Origin: Gemmatimonadaceae bacterium
Lineage (GTDB): Bacteria > Gemmatimonadota > Gemmatimonadetes > Gemmatimonadales > Gemmatimonadaceae
Direction: 5' to 3'
Assembly (NCBI GenBank): GCA_019752115.1
Contig: JAIEMN010000004.1
Span: 186,001 to 250,000 of the forward strand
Length of the DNA stretch: 64,000 bases
Of this stretch, positions 9,848 to 18,855 are shown one piece after another. The notes below the pieces were generated by a model. The model was not told where the DNA came from. It did no database searches and saw nothing but the letters and a program-made list of their open reading frames with translations. The stretch's first letter is position 1. The number at the start of each line of letters is the position of its first letter. The translations under genes were made by a program, and so were the position numbers.

Positions 9848-10258
9848 ATGCGCACGCGCATTGCCGGACTGCTGCTGGCCGCGCTGGTCGTGGCCGGATG
9901 CAAAAAGAAGGACAGTGACCTGCCCCCGACCCCGTCCGGGCCGTTCACGGTGTACGTGGCCGTCACGAATCAGGGCTACTTCGATGTGAACGTCTATCTC
10001 ATGCGCGCGAACGATGCGTTCGGACGCCGCCTGGGTACCGTCAATGGCAACAGCTCGCAGACCTTTCGCTTCCAGGACACGGAGCTGCAGGCCGGTGGGC
10101 GCCTGCAGGTCGGGGCGCGCTCCATCGGGTCGCGCAGCAGTTGGGTGAGCCCCACCCTGTCGGTGGGGCCCGGCATGGTCGCCCGTCTGCTGCTCGTCTC
10201 GAACCCCAGCGGTGATCTCTCGCGCTCGCAGTTCTTCCCCGAAACCGGGGACTTCTGA
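9848..10258 (+). CDS. Small predicted lipoprotein of unknown function
   Basis: This 136-residue protein starts with a clear lipoprotein signal (LLLAALVVAGC) followed by a Lys/Asp-rich stretch and a Pro-rich spacer. The remainder is predicted beta-rich, with alternating segments such as FTVYVAVTNQGYFDVNVYLM that look like a small Ig-like or transthyretin-like sandwich. No catalytic motif or family is recognised. It lies 31 bp after glgC but is functionally unrelated as far as can be seen, and it ends at a bidirectional terminator shared with the convergent chemoreceptor gene. Confidence 0.75.
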   Translation: MRTRIAGLLLAALVVAGCKKKDSDLPPTPSGPFTVYVAVTNQGYFDVNVYLMRANDAFGRRLGTVNGNSSQTFRFQDTELQAGGRLQVGARSIGSRSSWVSPTLSVGPGMVARLLLVSNPSGDLSRSQFFPETGDF

Positions 10259-10267
10259 CGAGCGAAC

Positions 10268-10297
10268 GCGTAGGCGCCGACGCGTTCGCGCCTACGC
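10268..10297. terminator. Bidirectional hairpin between convergent genes
   Basis: GCGTAGGCGC and GCGCCTACGC form a perfect 10-bp stem around a 10-base loop, placed between the stop of the small lipoprotein gene (10258) and the stop of the chemoreceptor gene (10292). There is no T-tract, so it may act as a Rho-independent-like or mRNA-protecting hairpin. Confidence 0.6.
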
Positions 10298-12286
10298 CGC
10301 CCAGCGTTCGCGCGGACGCGCGCGGACCGGCGCCAGACGCTCGGCGTCGCGCAGCTGGAACTGCCGCACGATCTCCTGCAGCTGCCGCGACTGACTCGCC
10401 AGCGACTGCGCGGCCGCACTCGATTCCTCCGCATTGGCCGCAGCGGCCTGCGTGCCCGCGTTCATCTGCGTCACGGCGGCATTGACCTGCTCGATGCTCC
10501 GCAGCTGATGCTCGGTGGCTTGCGCGATATCCTGCATCATCGCGCCGGCCCTGCTCACGCGGTCGCGCACCTGCGTCATCGACGTCACGACCTGCTCGGT
10601 GACCGACGCGCCTTCGCCGGCCATCGTCGCCCCCGACTCGATCAGCGCCGCCGTGGAGCGCGCTGCTTCAGCGGCGCGAATGGCGAGCGAGCGGACTTCC
10701 TCGGCGACCACCGCGAACCCACGCCCCGCATCACCGGCGCGTGCCGCTTCAACGGCGGCGTTCAGCGCCAGCAAGTTGGTCTGGAACGCAATTTCATCAA
10801 TGGTTTTCACAATGGCCGCCGTGGAGCGTGAGGATTCAAGAATGCGCGACATCGCCTGCCTGAGCGCGTCGGCGCCTTCATCGCTGACCTGCATGGCGCG
10901 CTGCGCATCGTCCGTCAGGTGTCGCACTTCCACCGTGATGCCGGTGGTCCGACGCGCCGTGGCTTCGACCTCCTGCAGCGATCCGGAGATCTCCTCGATG
11001 GCCGCCGCCTGCTCCGAGGCACCGCTCGCGAGCAACTCGCTGCCGTCGGCGATGGCATCGGAGGAGGTATGGACTTCATCGCCCGCCGCCACGATCTGTC
11101 CGAAGGCCTCCTCGAGGTGGTCGAGCGCGTGATTGATGGCCCGCGCAATCGCCGCGTGGTCTCCCGCATACCCCTCCGATACACGGGACCGCAGATCGCG
11201 CGCGGCGATGCGGGCCAACACTTCGGACGCTTCGTTGATCGGGCCGGTGACGGCGTCGAGCAACGCGTTGGTCCCCTGCACGAGCGACGCATAGGCCCCG
11301 GCATGGCGGCTCGCCTCGGCGCGTGCACTGAGCGTGCCGTTCGCGGCCGCGGTCGTCAGGGTCGTGCTGTCGTGCATCACCTGTTCGATCGCGGCCTGCG
11401 TCCGGCCGTAGTTCGCAATGGTCTCCGCTGACCGTCGAATCATTTCATCAATGCTGTGGGCAAGCGCCCCCAATTCATCACCACGGGTCAATCCCGTGGG
11501 CGTCGTGGTCGCGGTCACCGCGACCGAGAGATCGCCGCCAGCCATCGCCCGCAGGCCGCGGTTCAGGTCGGCGACGCTATGCTCAGCCAGCGCCTGCGCT
11601 CGCTCCACGACCAGCGCGAGCGGCGCCCGCAGATCACGCGTCAGTGCCACACCCAGCACGATCGCAATGAGCACGGCGAGCACACTGAACCCGACGGTGG
11701 CCCGCGTGCCGGTCGCCGCCGCCTGCGAGGCAGCGGCCACCCCCGTCTGCGCAAAGGCACTTTGCATGAGCACGAGCGAGTCGGCCTCGATCGTGGCCTG
11801 CACATACAGTTTGCGCCCTTCGTTCAGCACCGGCGCGAGATTCGCCACGTCCTTCTGATCGAGCCGGGCACGGAGCGCCTCGAGGTGCTTTTCGTACGCC
11901 TGCTCGGCGGTCACGAGATCGCCCCACGACCGATCCTCCTCAGCCTCGCGCGGGAGCGGCTCGTAGAGCTTCCAGCCGGCCTTGAGCTCGTTGGCGAGCG
12001 ACTCCTCGAGTTCCTGGCGGCTCTGCTGGTAGCCGGCCTCATCGCCTTCGACCCGAGCTTGCGCCATGGACAGCTCCAGGCGTCGCATATCGGTGAGGCC
12101 GAGGTTGATCATCATGATGCCGCGCAGCGACGGCAGGTTGTTCGTGCCGATCTGCGTGGCGGCCGCGTTCACGGTGCGCAGCGACAGGGCCCCGGTGAGA
12201 CCTACCGTGAGGACGAGTGCCGCCAGGGCCGTAAAGGCGACACCGAGCTTGGTACCTATGCGATAGCGAGCGAGCATGGATGACAT
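10292..12286 (-). CDS. Transmembrane methyl-accepting chemotaxis protein
   Basis: This 664-residue receptor has a first membrane span at about residues 12-32 ([20 protein letters not shown]). A periplasmic four-helix-bundle sensor domain follows, then a second span around residue 190 ([16 protein letters not shown]) and HAMP-like repeats. The cytoplasmic signalling domain carries the conserved tip [20 protein letters not shown]. The C-terminus lacks an NWETF-type CheR/CheB tether. In-frame starts at 12286, 12277 and 12415 exist, and 12286 or 12277 best precedes the membrane span. No cheA, cheW or cheY is in the window, so it must signal to a core encoded elsewhere. The ligand is unknown. Confidence 0.93.
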   Translation of the reverse strand: MSSMLARYRIGTKLGVAFTALAALVLTVGLTGALSLRTVNAAATQIGTNNLPSLRGIMMINLGLTDMRRLELSMAQARVEGDEAGYQQSRQELEESLANELKAGWKLYEPLPREAEEDRSWGDLVTAEQAYEKHLEALRARLDQKDVANLAPVLNEGRKLYVQATIEADSLVLMQSAFAQTGVAAASQAAATGTRATVGFSVLAVLIAIVLGVALTRDLRAPLALVVERAQALAEHSVADLNRGLRAMAGGDLSVAVTATTTPTGLTRGDELGALAHSIDEMIRRSAETIANYGRTQAAIEQVMHDSTTLTTAAANGTLSARAEASRHAGAYASLVQGTNALLDAVTGPINEASEVLARIAARDLRSRVSEGYAGDHAAIARAINHALDHLEEAFGQIVAAGDEVHTSSDAIADGSELLASGASEQAAAIEEISGSLQEVEATARRTTGITVEVRHLTDDAQRAMQVSDEGADALRQAMSRILESSRSTAAIVKTIDEIAFQTNLLALNAAVEAARAGDAGRGFAVVAEEVRSLAIRAAEAARSTAALIESGATMAGEGASVTEQVVTSMTQVRDRVSRAGAMMQDIAQATEHQLRSIEQVNAAVTQMNAGTQAAAANAEESSAAAQSLASQSRQLQEIVRQFQLRDAERLAPVRARPRERWAA

Positions 12287-12396
12287 GGGGAATGGGGTAC
12301 GGCGAGGTGTGTCGGCTATTCCCCCGGCATATCCGGAACTGTCCAAGAATTGAACGCTTTGGGCGGACCGTCCCTGCCGGACCGAGCCTTGTTGGC

Positions 12397-12789
12397 ATGA
12401 CGGCATCTTCAGCACGCTGGATCCTGGTGGTGGATGACGAAGCGGATATCCGCGGGCTGCTGGTACGCCTGCTGGGCCGCTACGGCTTTGCGGTGCGCGA
12501 AGCCGGGGAGGGCGCGGAGGCCATCCACATCCTGGAATCGTGCGGCGACGATCGGCCCGCGTTGGTGCTCACCGACCTCTGCCTGCCAACCCTCACCGGC
12601 GCGGCGCTCGCTCGCTACGTTGCCAAGCGGTTCCCCGGGCTGCCAGTGATGCTCATGAGCGGCTACTACGCGGATCTGGTCTCCATGGATGAAGTGAGCG
12701 CCCACGGATGGATTCTTTTGCAGAAGCCGTTCACGACCAGCCAACTCGAGCTGGCCTTGGCGCGCACCTTCGGGCGCGGGCTGCCATGA
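12397..12789 (+). CDS. Stand-alone response-regulator receiver protein
   Basis: This 130-residue protein is a single CheY-like receiver domain. The acidic pair is in VVDDEAD, the phospho-acceptor Asp in VLTDLCLP, the Thr/Ser switch in LMSGYYAD, and the conserved Lys in LLQKPF. There is no output domain. The start at 12397 gives a normal N-terminus, and upstream ATGs would run into the chemoreceptor promoter region. It lies 19 bp before an NtrC-like gene on the same strand and is divergent from the chemoreceptor. A phosphorelay or chemotaxis role is possible, but no kinase is nearby. Confidence 0.9.
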   Translation: MTASSARWILVVDDEADIRGLLVRLLGRYGFAVREAGEGAEAIHILESCGDDRPALVLTDLCLPTLTGAALARYVAKRFPGLPVMLMSGYYADLVSMDEVSAHGWILLQKPFTTSQLELALARTFGRGLP

Positions 12790-12808
12790 CCGACGCCGGA
12801 CGACGCGC

Positions 12809-14137
12809 ATGACCGAGACGCCCTCCATGGGCCGGCGCCTGCTGGTGGTGGACGATGAGCCGACGCTGTTGCGCTATACGCGGCTGCAGCTCGAGTCCCG
12901 CGGCTTCACGGTGAGCACCGCCGCGAGCGGCGCCGACGCGATCCGGCTGGCCGCCGGGGATGCGTTCGATGGCATCGTGCTCGACCATCAACTCGGCGAC
13001 ACCGACAGTCTCGCGGTGCTCGAGGCGCTGAATGCGCGCGACCGGGGGATCACGGTCGTGATCCTGAGCGGCACGATCGACGTCCTCGAAACGGTGCGCG
13101 CCATCCGGGCCGGCGCCGAAGATGTGCAGATCAAGCCGGCGAATCTCGATCATCTGGTGGCTGCGCTGGAGCGCGGGCTCGCGCGCACCGCGCTCGCGCG
13201 GTCGCGGGCGCTCCTTGCCACGCAGGTACTCGATCCGTACGGCGTGCTCGATGAATCGCCGGCGATGCAGCGCGTACGACAGCTCGTGCAGGCCTCGGCC
13301 GGCAATGACCTGCCGCTACTCCTTCGGGGCGAACCGGGGACCGGCAAGCGCGCGCTCGCCGAGATGGCGCATCAGCTCTCCCCGCGCGCCGGTGAACCGC
13401 TGGTGTGCGTCACCATTCCGGATGGGCCCGAGGCCACGCAGCTGCGCGCGCTGCAGTCGGCGCTGGCGCACTTTCCCGCGACGAACGGGCGCCCTCAGCT
13501 GCGCGGGACGCTGCTGCTGGCGGATGTGGCCTCGCTCGCGCCGGCCGTGCAGGCGGCGCTGTTGGGGCTCGTGGACCCACGCCAGGCGGAGCGACAGGGG
13601 CAACCGCCCAGTGACCTGCGGGTGATCACCACGACGAGCGTGACCGAGCTGCATCCGTTCGGCACGGGAGCGGGGAGCGCCAGCCTGTGGCAGCGCCTCT
13701 CCACGATTCCCATCGCCGTGCCGGCGCTCGCCGAGCGCGGGCCGCAGGCGATCATGGCGCTGGCGACGCGCCATCTGCAACGATTGCGTCTCGACGGCGG
13801 CGACGGCCCGTCGCGCTTCACCACGCCAGCCGCCGAATGGCTCGGGAGTCTCCCCTGGCCCGGCAACGTTCCGCAATTGCGGCATGTGGTGGATGAAGCG
13901 TTCCTGCGTGCCTGGTCGGATGCGCAGGTGGACGTGTCCCACCTCGAGCCGGTGCTGCTCGAGGCAGGGCTGCATGCGGGGAGTGAACGGCAGGAGGCCG
14001 ACTGGTCGCTGCGGACACTCGAGCGTCGGCATATTCGGACCGTGCTCGCGATGACCGGCGACAACCGCACCCGCGCCGCCAAACTCCTCGGCATCACGCG
14101 GGCGACGTTGTACAACAAGCTGGCGGAAGACGCCTGA
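12809..14137 (+). CDS. NtrC-like response regulator with degenerate AAA+ domain and Fis-type HTH
   Basis: This 442-residue protein has the NtrC domain order. The receiver (residues 1-125) has acidic pair VVDDEP, phospho-Asp in IVLDHQLGD and Lys in VQIKPA. An AAA+ region (about 145-370) has Walker A GEPGTGK. The C-terminal Fis-type helix-turn-helix is RAAKLLGITRATLYNKL. The GAFTGA loop that contacts sigma-54 is absent. The Walker B segment reads GTLLLADVASL where the family has GTLFLDE, so the catalytic Asp-Glu pair is lost. It may bind DNA without sigma-54 activation or ATP hydrolysis. It probably forms an operon with the receiver protein upstream. Confidence 0.88.
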   Translation: MTETPSMGRRLLVVDDEPTLLRYTRLQLESRGFTVSTAASGADAIRLAAGDAFDGIVLDHQLGDTDSLAVLEALNARDRGITVVILSGTIDVLETVRAIRAGAEDVQIKPANLDHLVAALERGLARTALARSRALLATQVLDPYGVLDESPAMQRVRQLVQASAGNDLPLLLRGEPGTGKRALAEMAHQLSPRAGEPLVCVTIPDGPEATQLRALQSALAHFPATNGRPQLRGTLLLADVASLAPAVQAALLGLVDPRQAERQGQPPSDLRVITTTSVTELHPFGTGAGSASLWQRLSTIPIAVPALAERGPQAIMALATRHLQRLRLDGGDGPSRFTTPAAEWLGSLPWPGNVPQLRHVVDEAFLRAWSDAQVDVSHLEPVLLEAGLHAGSERQEADWSLRTLERRHIRTVLAMTGDNRTRAAKLLGITRATLYNKLAEDA

Positions 14138-14152
14138 TTCGCGCGGCGCGCG

Positions 14153-15055
14153 CTATTTCGTGCGCCAGGTCTTCACGACCGCTTCACCGATCCGCGCGAT
14201 CACGGTGTTCCCCTCGCTCTCCCCCCAGTAGCGCGTATCCGCGTTCTCCTTCGTCAGCACGCACGCCACCACCTTGGCCGGCAGCGTGAAGACGCCGCAG
14301 TCGGCGCGGGCCTGATCGACATCGCCGGTTTTGTGCGCGAGCGGCACGCCGTACGCAAACCGGGCCAGCTTCATGTCGTCGCGATTGTTGGCCAGGATGT
14401 CCAGCATGGTGCTGTCGGCGGTGGCGCTCACCGCCTTCCCCTCGGCCAACAGCGTGAACAGCTGGGCCATCTCGTTCGGCGTGGTAACCCCGAGCCCGTA
14501 CTTCGCGCTGCTGTCGGGGGCGACGCTGCCGATGCGCGTCATGGAGCCCGAGTGGACCTTGGTGTGCGGCAGCCCCAGCGCCTCCATCTTCTGCCAGACG
14601 CGCCGGATCTTGATGCGATCGAGAATGAGATTCGTGCCGGTGTTGTCGCTCAGCGTGCTCATGAACCACGCGATGTCCCAGAGCCGGAAGGTCGCCGGGG
14701 TCCGCAGGAATTGCAGTTCGCCGGCGCCGCCGACCTTATCGATGGGCGTGAGCACCACCGGATCGTCGAGGGAGAGCTGCTTCTGCTCGGCGAGGTCGAA
14801 CAGTGTCACCAGAATGGGGACCTTGATCAGCGACGCGGTGGGAAAGGTTTCGTCGCCTTTGCGTTCGAGGTGTTCGCCGGTGGCGAGATTGGTGATGCTG
14901 TAGCCCACGACCCCGCGATGGGCGGCGGCGAGACTGTCGAGCGTGCGGCGGAGTGCGGCGGGGGCATCACGGCGCGGCGTCGACTGCGCGGCGGCCGGGC
15001 AGACGGGCGTCGCCGTGGCGAGCCCCAGCAACGCGAGAACGGGGAGGAGTCGCAT
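14153..15055 (-). CDS. Secreted class A beta-lactamase-fold serine hydrolase
   Basis: This 300-residue exported protein (signal peptide ending PAAAQS) has the penicillin-recognising fold. The nucleophile Ser and Lys are in TASLIKVP, the SDN motif is in LSDNTGTN, and the KTG motif is in AHKTGDVD. It resembles class A enzymes in length and motif spacing. The omega-loop Glu166-x-x-Leu-Asn deacylating motif is not evident between SDN and the TTP segment. Beta-lactam hydrolysis is therefore uncertain, and it may be an acyl-enzyme-forming hydrolase or peptidoglycan-related enzyme. It converges on the NtrC-like gene with a 15-bp gap. Confidence 0.85.
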   Translation of the reverse strand: MRLLPVLALLGLATATPVCPAAAQSTPRRDAPAALRRTLDSLAAAHRGVVGYSITNLATGEHLERKGDETFPTASLIKVPILVTLFDLAEQKQLSLDDPVVLTPIDKVGGAGELQFLRTPATFRLWDIAWFMSTLSDNTGTNLILDRIKIRRVWQKMEALGLPHTKVHSGSMTRIGSVAPDSSAKYGLGVTTPNEMAQLFTLLAEGKAVSATADSTMLDILANNRDDMKLARFAYGVPLAHKTGDVDQARADCGVFTLPAKVVACVLTKENADTRYWGESEGNTVIARIGEAVVKTWRTK

Positions 15056-15703
15056 AACCGGAACTTAGCATTCCGTTAGCGCCTCGCTCCCCGTCTCGAT
15101 GTTCCTCACCGCCCCTCAGCGGCGGAACGTCCCTCCGGCTTTCGGTCCCCTCAGACCTCAACCGGTATGGCAGTCACGCGGCTCCCTCAAGCCTGCGTGC
15201 TGCGCGGTCACGGAGCTCCCTCAAGCCGCCGTGCCGCCCCGCTCGCGCTCGGCCCTCTCAGACCGGAGCGCGCCCTGCATCGGTGTCTCTTTCTACAAGA
15301 CACCCCAGGAGAAAGATCCCCTAGGTGCCGTTTCACAGAATTGGACGAGCCAACCCCGCTCTCGTTAACGAGTCTGGCGGCGCCGGCGGCCGCCAACCGT
15401 CCCACGCCGGGAGCGCTCTGTCACCCCGTCACAGCCACGGTCCGTGACGCAACGAATCCGTTACGCACGTTGCCGGTCATGGTGGCGAACTGCAGGTGAG
15501 CGCGATGGCCGAAGATGTTGTCGGTGGCGAGCGAGTGCTGACCGAGCAGCGCGTTGAACACTTCGAAAGGGGATATGCGGCCACCGGCGCCGCTATTCGC
15601 GAATGTCGAGATTCCCTGACAGCGGTGTCGGGGAGGTTGCGAATGGTCGGGGCCTCGTCCGTGGGCGCACATTGGGATGTTGACCTCCCCTCTCCGGATT
15701 TCG
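15056..15703. other. 648-bp gap with a possible gene remnant and short repeats
   Basis: The left half holds low-order repeats (GGCTCCCTCAAGCC-like blocks near 15180 and 15220) and a 12-bp perfect palindrome CTCGTTAACGAG near 15361. The right half holds a minus-strand coding-like remnant (15421-15594). No intact gene or RNA is recognised. The region also contains the promoter areas of both flanking divergent genes. Confidence 0.6.
15421..15594 (-). pseudogene. Possible 3' gene remnant of unknown family
   Basis: On the minus strand this stretch reads as about 57 codons with strong G/C at third positions and a protein-like composition (FEVFNALLGQHSLATDNIFG, then HLQFATMTGNVRNGFVASRT) before a TGA. 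The coding-like character fades upstream, and no start with a ribosome site is visible. It looks like the C-terminus of a lost gene. The family is not recognised. Confidence 0.3.
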
Positions 15704-17188
15704 ATGGACACCTCGCCCATGACGTCTGCCCCGCCGCTGCCCACCGCCGCCCCGGAGGCTCCGGGCCTCGACGCCACTGCGCTGCCTGCCATCATCCAGG
15801 GCGGCATGGGGATCGGCGTCTCAAATTGGCGACTGGCCAATGCCGTCGCGCGCGCCGGCCAACTCGGTGTGGTCTCCGGCACCGTCATCGACACGTTGCT
15901 GGTGCGCCGCCTGCAGGACGGCGACATCGGCGGGCACATGCGCCGCGCGCTCGCGGCGCTCCCGATCCCGCAGCTGGGCGATGAACTGCTGCGCCGTTAC
16001 TTCCGCCCCGACGGGCGCGAGGCGGGTGCCCCGTATCGTCTGCTGCCGATGTACAAGCAGACGGTGAGCGCCGCACGTCAGCGCGTCACCGTGGCCGCGG
16101 CCTTCGTGGAGACGTGGCTCGCGCGCGAAGGGCACGACGCGCCCGTGGGGATGAACCTGCTGACCAAGGTGCAGATGCCCAACCTCGCCACGCTCTACGG
16201 CGCGATGCTCGCGGGCGTCTCGTGCGTAATCATGGGTGCCGGCATTCCGCGCGAGATTCCGGGGGCACTCGATGCACTGGCGCAGCATCAGCCGGCGCGC
16301 ATCCGCTTCGATGTGGAAGGGCTCGCGAAGGACGAGGCCGAATGGCTGGCGTTCGATCCGGTCGAGGTGTGGCCGGACGGCGCGGTCCCGAGCACACCAC
16401 TCACACGACCAGCGTTTCTGCCGGTGGTCTCGGCCGTTTCGCTCGCGGCCACGCTTGCACGCAAGAGCACGGGGCGCGTGGATGGCTTCGTCGTGGAAGG
16501 GCCCACGGCGGGTGGCCACAACGCGCCGCCCCGTGGCGCGATGACGCTCGATGCGCTCGGGCAGCCGATCTACGGCGAACGGGACGCCGTCGACCTGGAG
16601 AAGCTGCGGGAGCTCGGGCTGCCCTTCTGGGTCGCCGGTGGTGCCGGCACCCCCGACGGCCTCACGGCCAGCCGGGCCGTAGGCGCCCGCGGCATTCAGG
16701 TTGGTACGCTCTTCGCCTTCTGTGAAGAATCGGGGCTCGACGAGCCGGTGAAGCGCGAGGTGCTGGACGCGGTGTGCCGTGGCACGGCCCGGGTGCACAC
16801 CGATCCGCGCGCTTCGCCGACGGGCTATCCGTTCAAGGTGGTGCACGTGGATGACCGTGCCAACGGGAGCGATGCGCGCGAGCGCATCTGCGATCTGGGG
16901 TATCTGCGCATCGCCATCAAGCGCGCCGACGGGCGGCTCGACTATCGCTGCGCCGCCGAGCCGATCTCGGCCTACGTGCAGAAGGGTGGCGCAGCGGAAG
17001 ACACCGAAGGCCGTCGCTGTCTCTGCAACGGCCTCCTGGCCGATGTCGGTTACGCCCAGGAACGCGAGGGCACCATCGAACCGTCACTGGTGACGAGTGG
17101 CGATGACCTCGTGTCGCTCAAGCACTTCGCCGAGCACGGGAGTTATCGGGCGGCGGATGTGATTGCCTGGCTGGTCTCGGCGACGTAG
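15704..17188 (+). CDS. Nitronate monooxygenase-like FMN-dependent TIM-barrel enzyme
   Basis: This protein of about 494 residues belongs to the 2-nitropropane dioxygenase/nitronate monooxygenase superfamily. The N-terminal barrel strand IIQGGMGIGVSNWRLANAVA is characteristic. GVSCVIMGAGIP, EGPTAGGHNAPPRG and PFWVAGGAGTPDGL with GIQVGTLFAF cover the phosphate- and flavin-binding regions. It is longer than most nitronate monooxygenases (about 320-360 residues). The C-terminal 130 residues carry four Cys (ICDLGYLR, YRCAAEP, RRCLCNG) that could bind metal. Starts at 15677, 15704 and 15719 are all possible with no clear ribosome site. The true substrate is unknown. Confidence 0.82.
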   Translation: MDTSPMTSAPPLPTAAPEAPGLDATALPAIIQGGMGIGVSNWRLANAVARAGQLGVVSGTVIDTLLVRRLQDGDIGGHMRRALAALPIPQLGDELLRRYFRPDGREAGAPYRLLPMYKQTVSAARQRVTVAAAFVETWLAREGHDAPVGMNLLTKVQMPNLATLYGAMLAGVSCVIMGAGIPREIPGALDALAQHQPARIRFDVEGLAKDEAEWLAFDPVEVWPDGAVPSTPLTRPAFLPVVSAVSLAATLARKSTGRVDGFVVEGPTAGGHNAPPRGAMTLDALGQPIYGERDAVDLEKLRELGLPFWVAGGAGTPDGLTASRAVGARGIQVGTLFAFCEESGLDEPVKREVLDAVCRGTARVHTDPRASPTGYPFKVVHVDDRANGSDARERICDLGYLRIAIKRADGRLDYRCAAEPISAYVQKGGAAEDTEGRRCLCNGLLADVGYAQEREGTIEPSLVTSGDDLVSLKHFAEHGSYRAADVIAWLVSAT

Positions 17189-17205
17189 CGCGCGGGCGAT
17201 CGCTC

Positions 17206-17262
17206 GGATGGGTTGGGATTGCGCGGATGGGTTGGGATTGCGCGGATGCGTTGGGATTGCGG
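17206..17262. repeat. Three tandem 19-bp repeats beside a long hairpin
   Basis: GGATGGGTTGGGATTGCGC occurs at 17206 and 17225, and a third copy with two changes follows at 17244. The array abuts the long inverted repeat that starts at 17261 and begins 18 bp after the stop of the flavoprotein gene. Confidence 0.9.
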
Positions 17263-17405
17263 GGATAACGGAAACAGCACATGGGGATGCCACGGATGAC
17301 GCGGATTACACGGATACAGCTCGCGTGAGGTTGCTCACGCCACGTTACTCATCCGCGTAATCCGCGTAATCCGTGGCATCCCTGTCTGCTGTTTCAGTTA
17401 TCCCC
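17261..17405. repeat. Long intergenic hairpin (55-bp arms) between convergent genes
   Basis: Arms 17261-17315 and 17351-17405 pair at about 49 of 55 positions. They are built from words such as GGGGATAAC, GAAACAGCA, GGGATGCCACGGAT and ACGCGGATTAC. The tip carries a second perfect stem, GCGTGAG-GTTG-CTCACGC. It lies between the 3' ends of the flavoprotein and fasciclin genes and could end transcription in both directions. Its sequence is unrelated to the other long palindromes in the window. Confidence 0.92.
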
Positions 17406-17467
17406 AAGATCCTCTCCAGAAATCCACACAATCCCGTTCACCTATCACGCTGACGCGCGTGAACGCC

Positions 17468-18004
17468 TTACCAGCCGCGGCGTGACTCGGTATTGCACGG
17501 CTGCGGCGTCGGCATCAGGACGCGATCGATGACGTGCACCAGCCCGTTGCTCGCCGGAATGTCGGCGATGCGCACGACGGCGTCATTGATGCGGAGCTCA
17601 CCGTCGCTGGTGCGAATACGCACGTCCTGATTGGCCACCGTCTTTGCGCTCGAGAGCTGTCGGGCCTCGGCGGCCGTCACGCGACCCGCCACGACGTGAT
17701 ACGAGAGCAGCGTGCGCAGCTGCTCGCGGTTCTCCGGCTTGAGCAGGTCGCTCACCGTGCCATTGGGCAGGCGACGGAACGCCTCGTCGGTGGGGGCGAA
17801 CACGGTGATGGGGCCGCGCCCGCTCAGGAATTCTCCCAGACCGGCCGCTTCGACCGCGGCGAGCAGCGTGGTGAACTGCCCGGCCGTCTTGGCGACCTGC
17901 GGGATGCTCGGCCCCCGCGGATGCTGGGCCTGGGCGGTGGTCGCGGTGGAGGCGGTGAGGGCGAACGCGAGGACGCTGAGTGCGGTGAAGAAGCGGCGGG
18001 ACAT
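17468..18004 (-). CDS. Secreted fasciclin (FAS1) domain protein
   Basis: This 178-residue exported protein has a signal peptide (about residues 1-27, ending TTAQAQ) and one FAS1 domain. It carries the H1-type motif ITVFAPTDEAFRRLP and the H2-type segment LLSYHVVAGRVT, ending with NGLVHVIDRVLMP. FAS1 domains mediate adhesion or surface interactions. The start at 18004 gives the signal peptide, and an in-frame ATG at 18037 is less likely. It is divergent from an ECF sigma/RskA-type anti-sigma pair. That layout resembles mycobacterial mpt70/mpt83 and sigK/rskA, so it may be a target of that sigma factor. Confidence 0.9.
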   Translation of the reverse strand: MSRRFFTALSVLAFALTASTATTAQAQHPRGPSIPQVAKTAGQFTTLLAAVEAAGLGEFLSGRGPITVFAPTDEAFRRLPNGTVSDLLKPENREQLRTLLSYHVVAGRVTAAEARQLSSAKTVANQDVRIRTSDGELRINDAVVRIADIPASNGLVHVIDRVLMPTPQPCNTESRRGW

Positions 18005-18174
18005 GACGACTCCGGGGTGAATGCGTGGACGATGCAATGGCGGGATCCCCCCGCCGTGCCTCCCTGTTCGTCCGCCAGGACCGTTCCGGATGCACCCCGC
18101 GCCAATTTCCGGCTGGGTGCATCCAAGCGGACGCCGCGAGCGAATGCTCGGGGGTGCTTCCTTTCTCTCGCGTC

Positions 18175-18855
18175 ATGCCCGCTTCCGATCCCGCGCCGCC
18201 AGCCCCGTTGCCCGTGACGCGCCCCCATCTCAGTCTCGTGTCGTCCGACCGCCTCCCCGAAAGCGTTCCGCTCGAGGACGGTGCGCCGTTGCTGCTGCGC
18301 ATCGCGGCCGGCGACGAACTCGCCGTGCGTGAATGCGTGCAGCGCTTCGGCCCCCTCGTGTGGGCGCTCGCGCGGCGCTGGTCGCCCGATCCGCGCGATG
18401 TGGAAGACGCCGTGCAGGAGGTGTTCGTGGACCTCTGGCGCAGCGCCGGCCGCTACGATCCCACCAAGGCGACGCAGGCGGGGTGGGTGGCCATGGTCAC
18501 GCGGCGGCGGCTCATCGACCGGCTGCGGCGGCGACAGCGGGCGGTGGAGCTCGAGCCGCTCCCCGACGACTACGATCAGGCCGATGATCGCGAGGCCGAC
18601 GTCGATCAGCAGGATCGCGTCGAGCAGGCCCACGCCGTCCTCGCCGCGCTGCCCGCGCCCCAACGCACCATGCTGGAACTGTCGCTGCTCCATGGCCGCA
18701 CCCACGACGAAATCGCGCGCGAGACCGGTACGCCGCTCGGCACCGTGAAGTCGCACATCCGCCGTGGGCTGCAGCGCGCCCGCCGCTTGCTCACGACCAG
18801 CGACGCCGTATCATCCGAGCGCCGCCCGAACCCTTCGGCGGAATCCGACGAATGA
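18175..18855 (+). CDS. ECF-type RNA polymerase sigma factor (SigK-like arrangement)
   Basis: This 226-residue sigma-70 family protein has region 2 (LVWALARRWSPDPRDVEDAV, then QEVFVDLWR) and region 4 with its helix-turn-helix (ARETGTPLGTVKSHIRRG). The start at 18175 avoids an unlikely extension from 18025. The anti-sigma gene overlaps the stop by ATGA, so the two are made together. The Leu-rich SLLHGRTHDEIA segment is typical of region 4.2. Its targets probably include its own operon and perhaps the divergent fasciclin gene, though no promoter consensus can be confirmed here. Confidence 0.92.
   Translation: MPASDPAPPAPLPVTRPHLSLVSSDRLPESVPLEDGAPLLLRIAAGDELAVRECVQRFGPLVWALARRWSPDPRDVEDAVQEVFVDLWRSAGRYDPTKATQAGWVAMVTRRRLIDRLRRRQRAVELEPLPDDYDQADDREADVDQQDRVEQAHAVLAALPAPQRTMLELSLLHGRTHDEIARETGTPLGTVKSHIRRGLQRARRLLTTSDAVSSERRPNPSAESDE

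Noticed and set aside
15677-17188. Assigning a nitronate substrate to the flavoprotein
   Set aside because: Family membership is clear, but length and the extra Cys-rich C-terminus differ from characterised enzymes.
17206-17262. Possible CRISPR-like repeats
   Set aside because: Units are directly tandem with no spacers and no cas genes are present.
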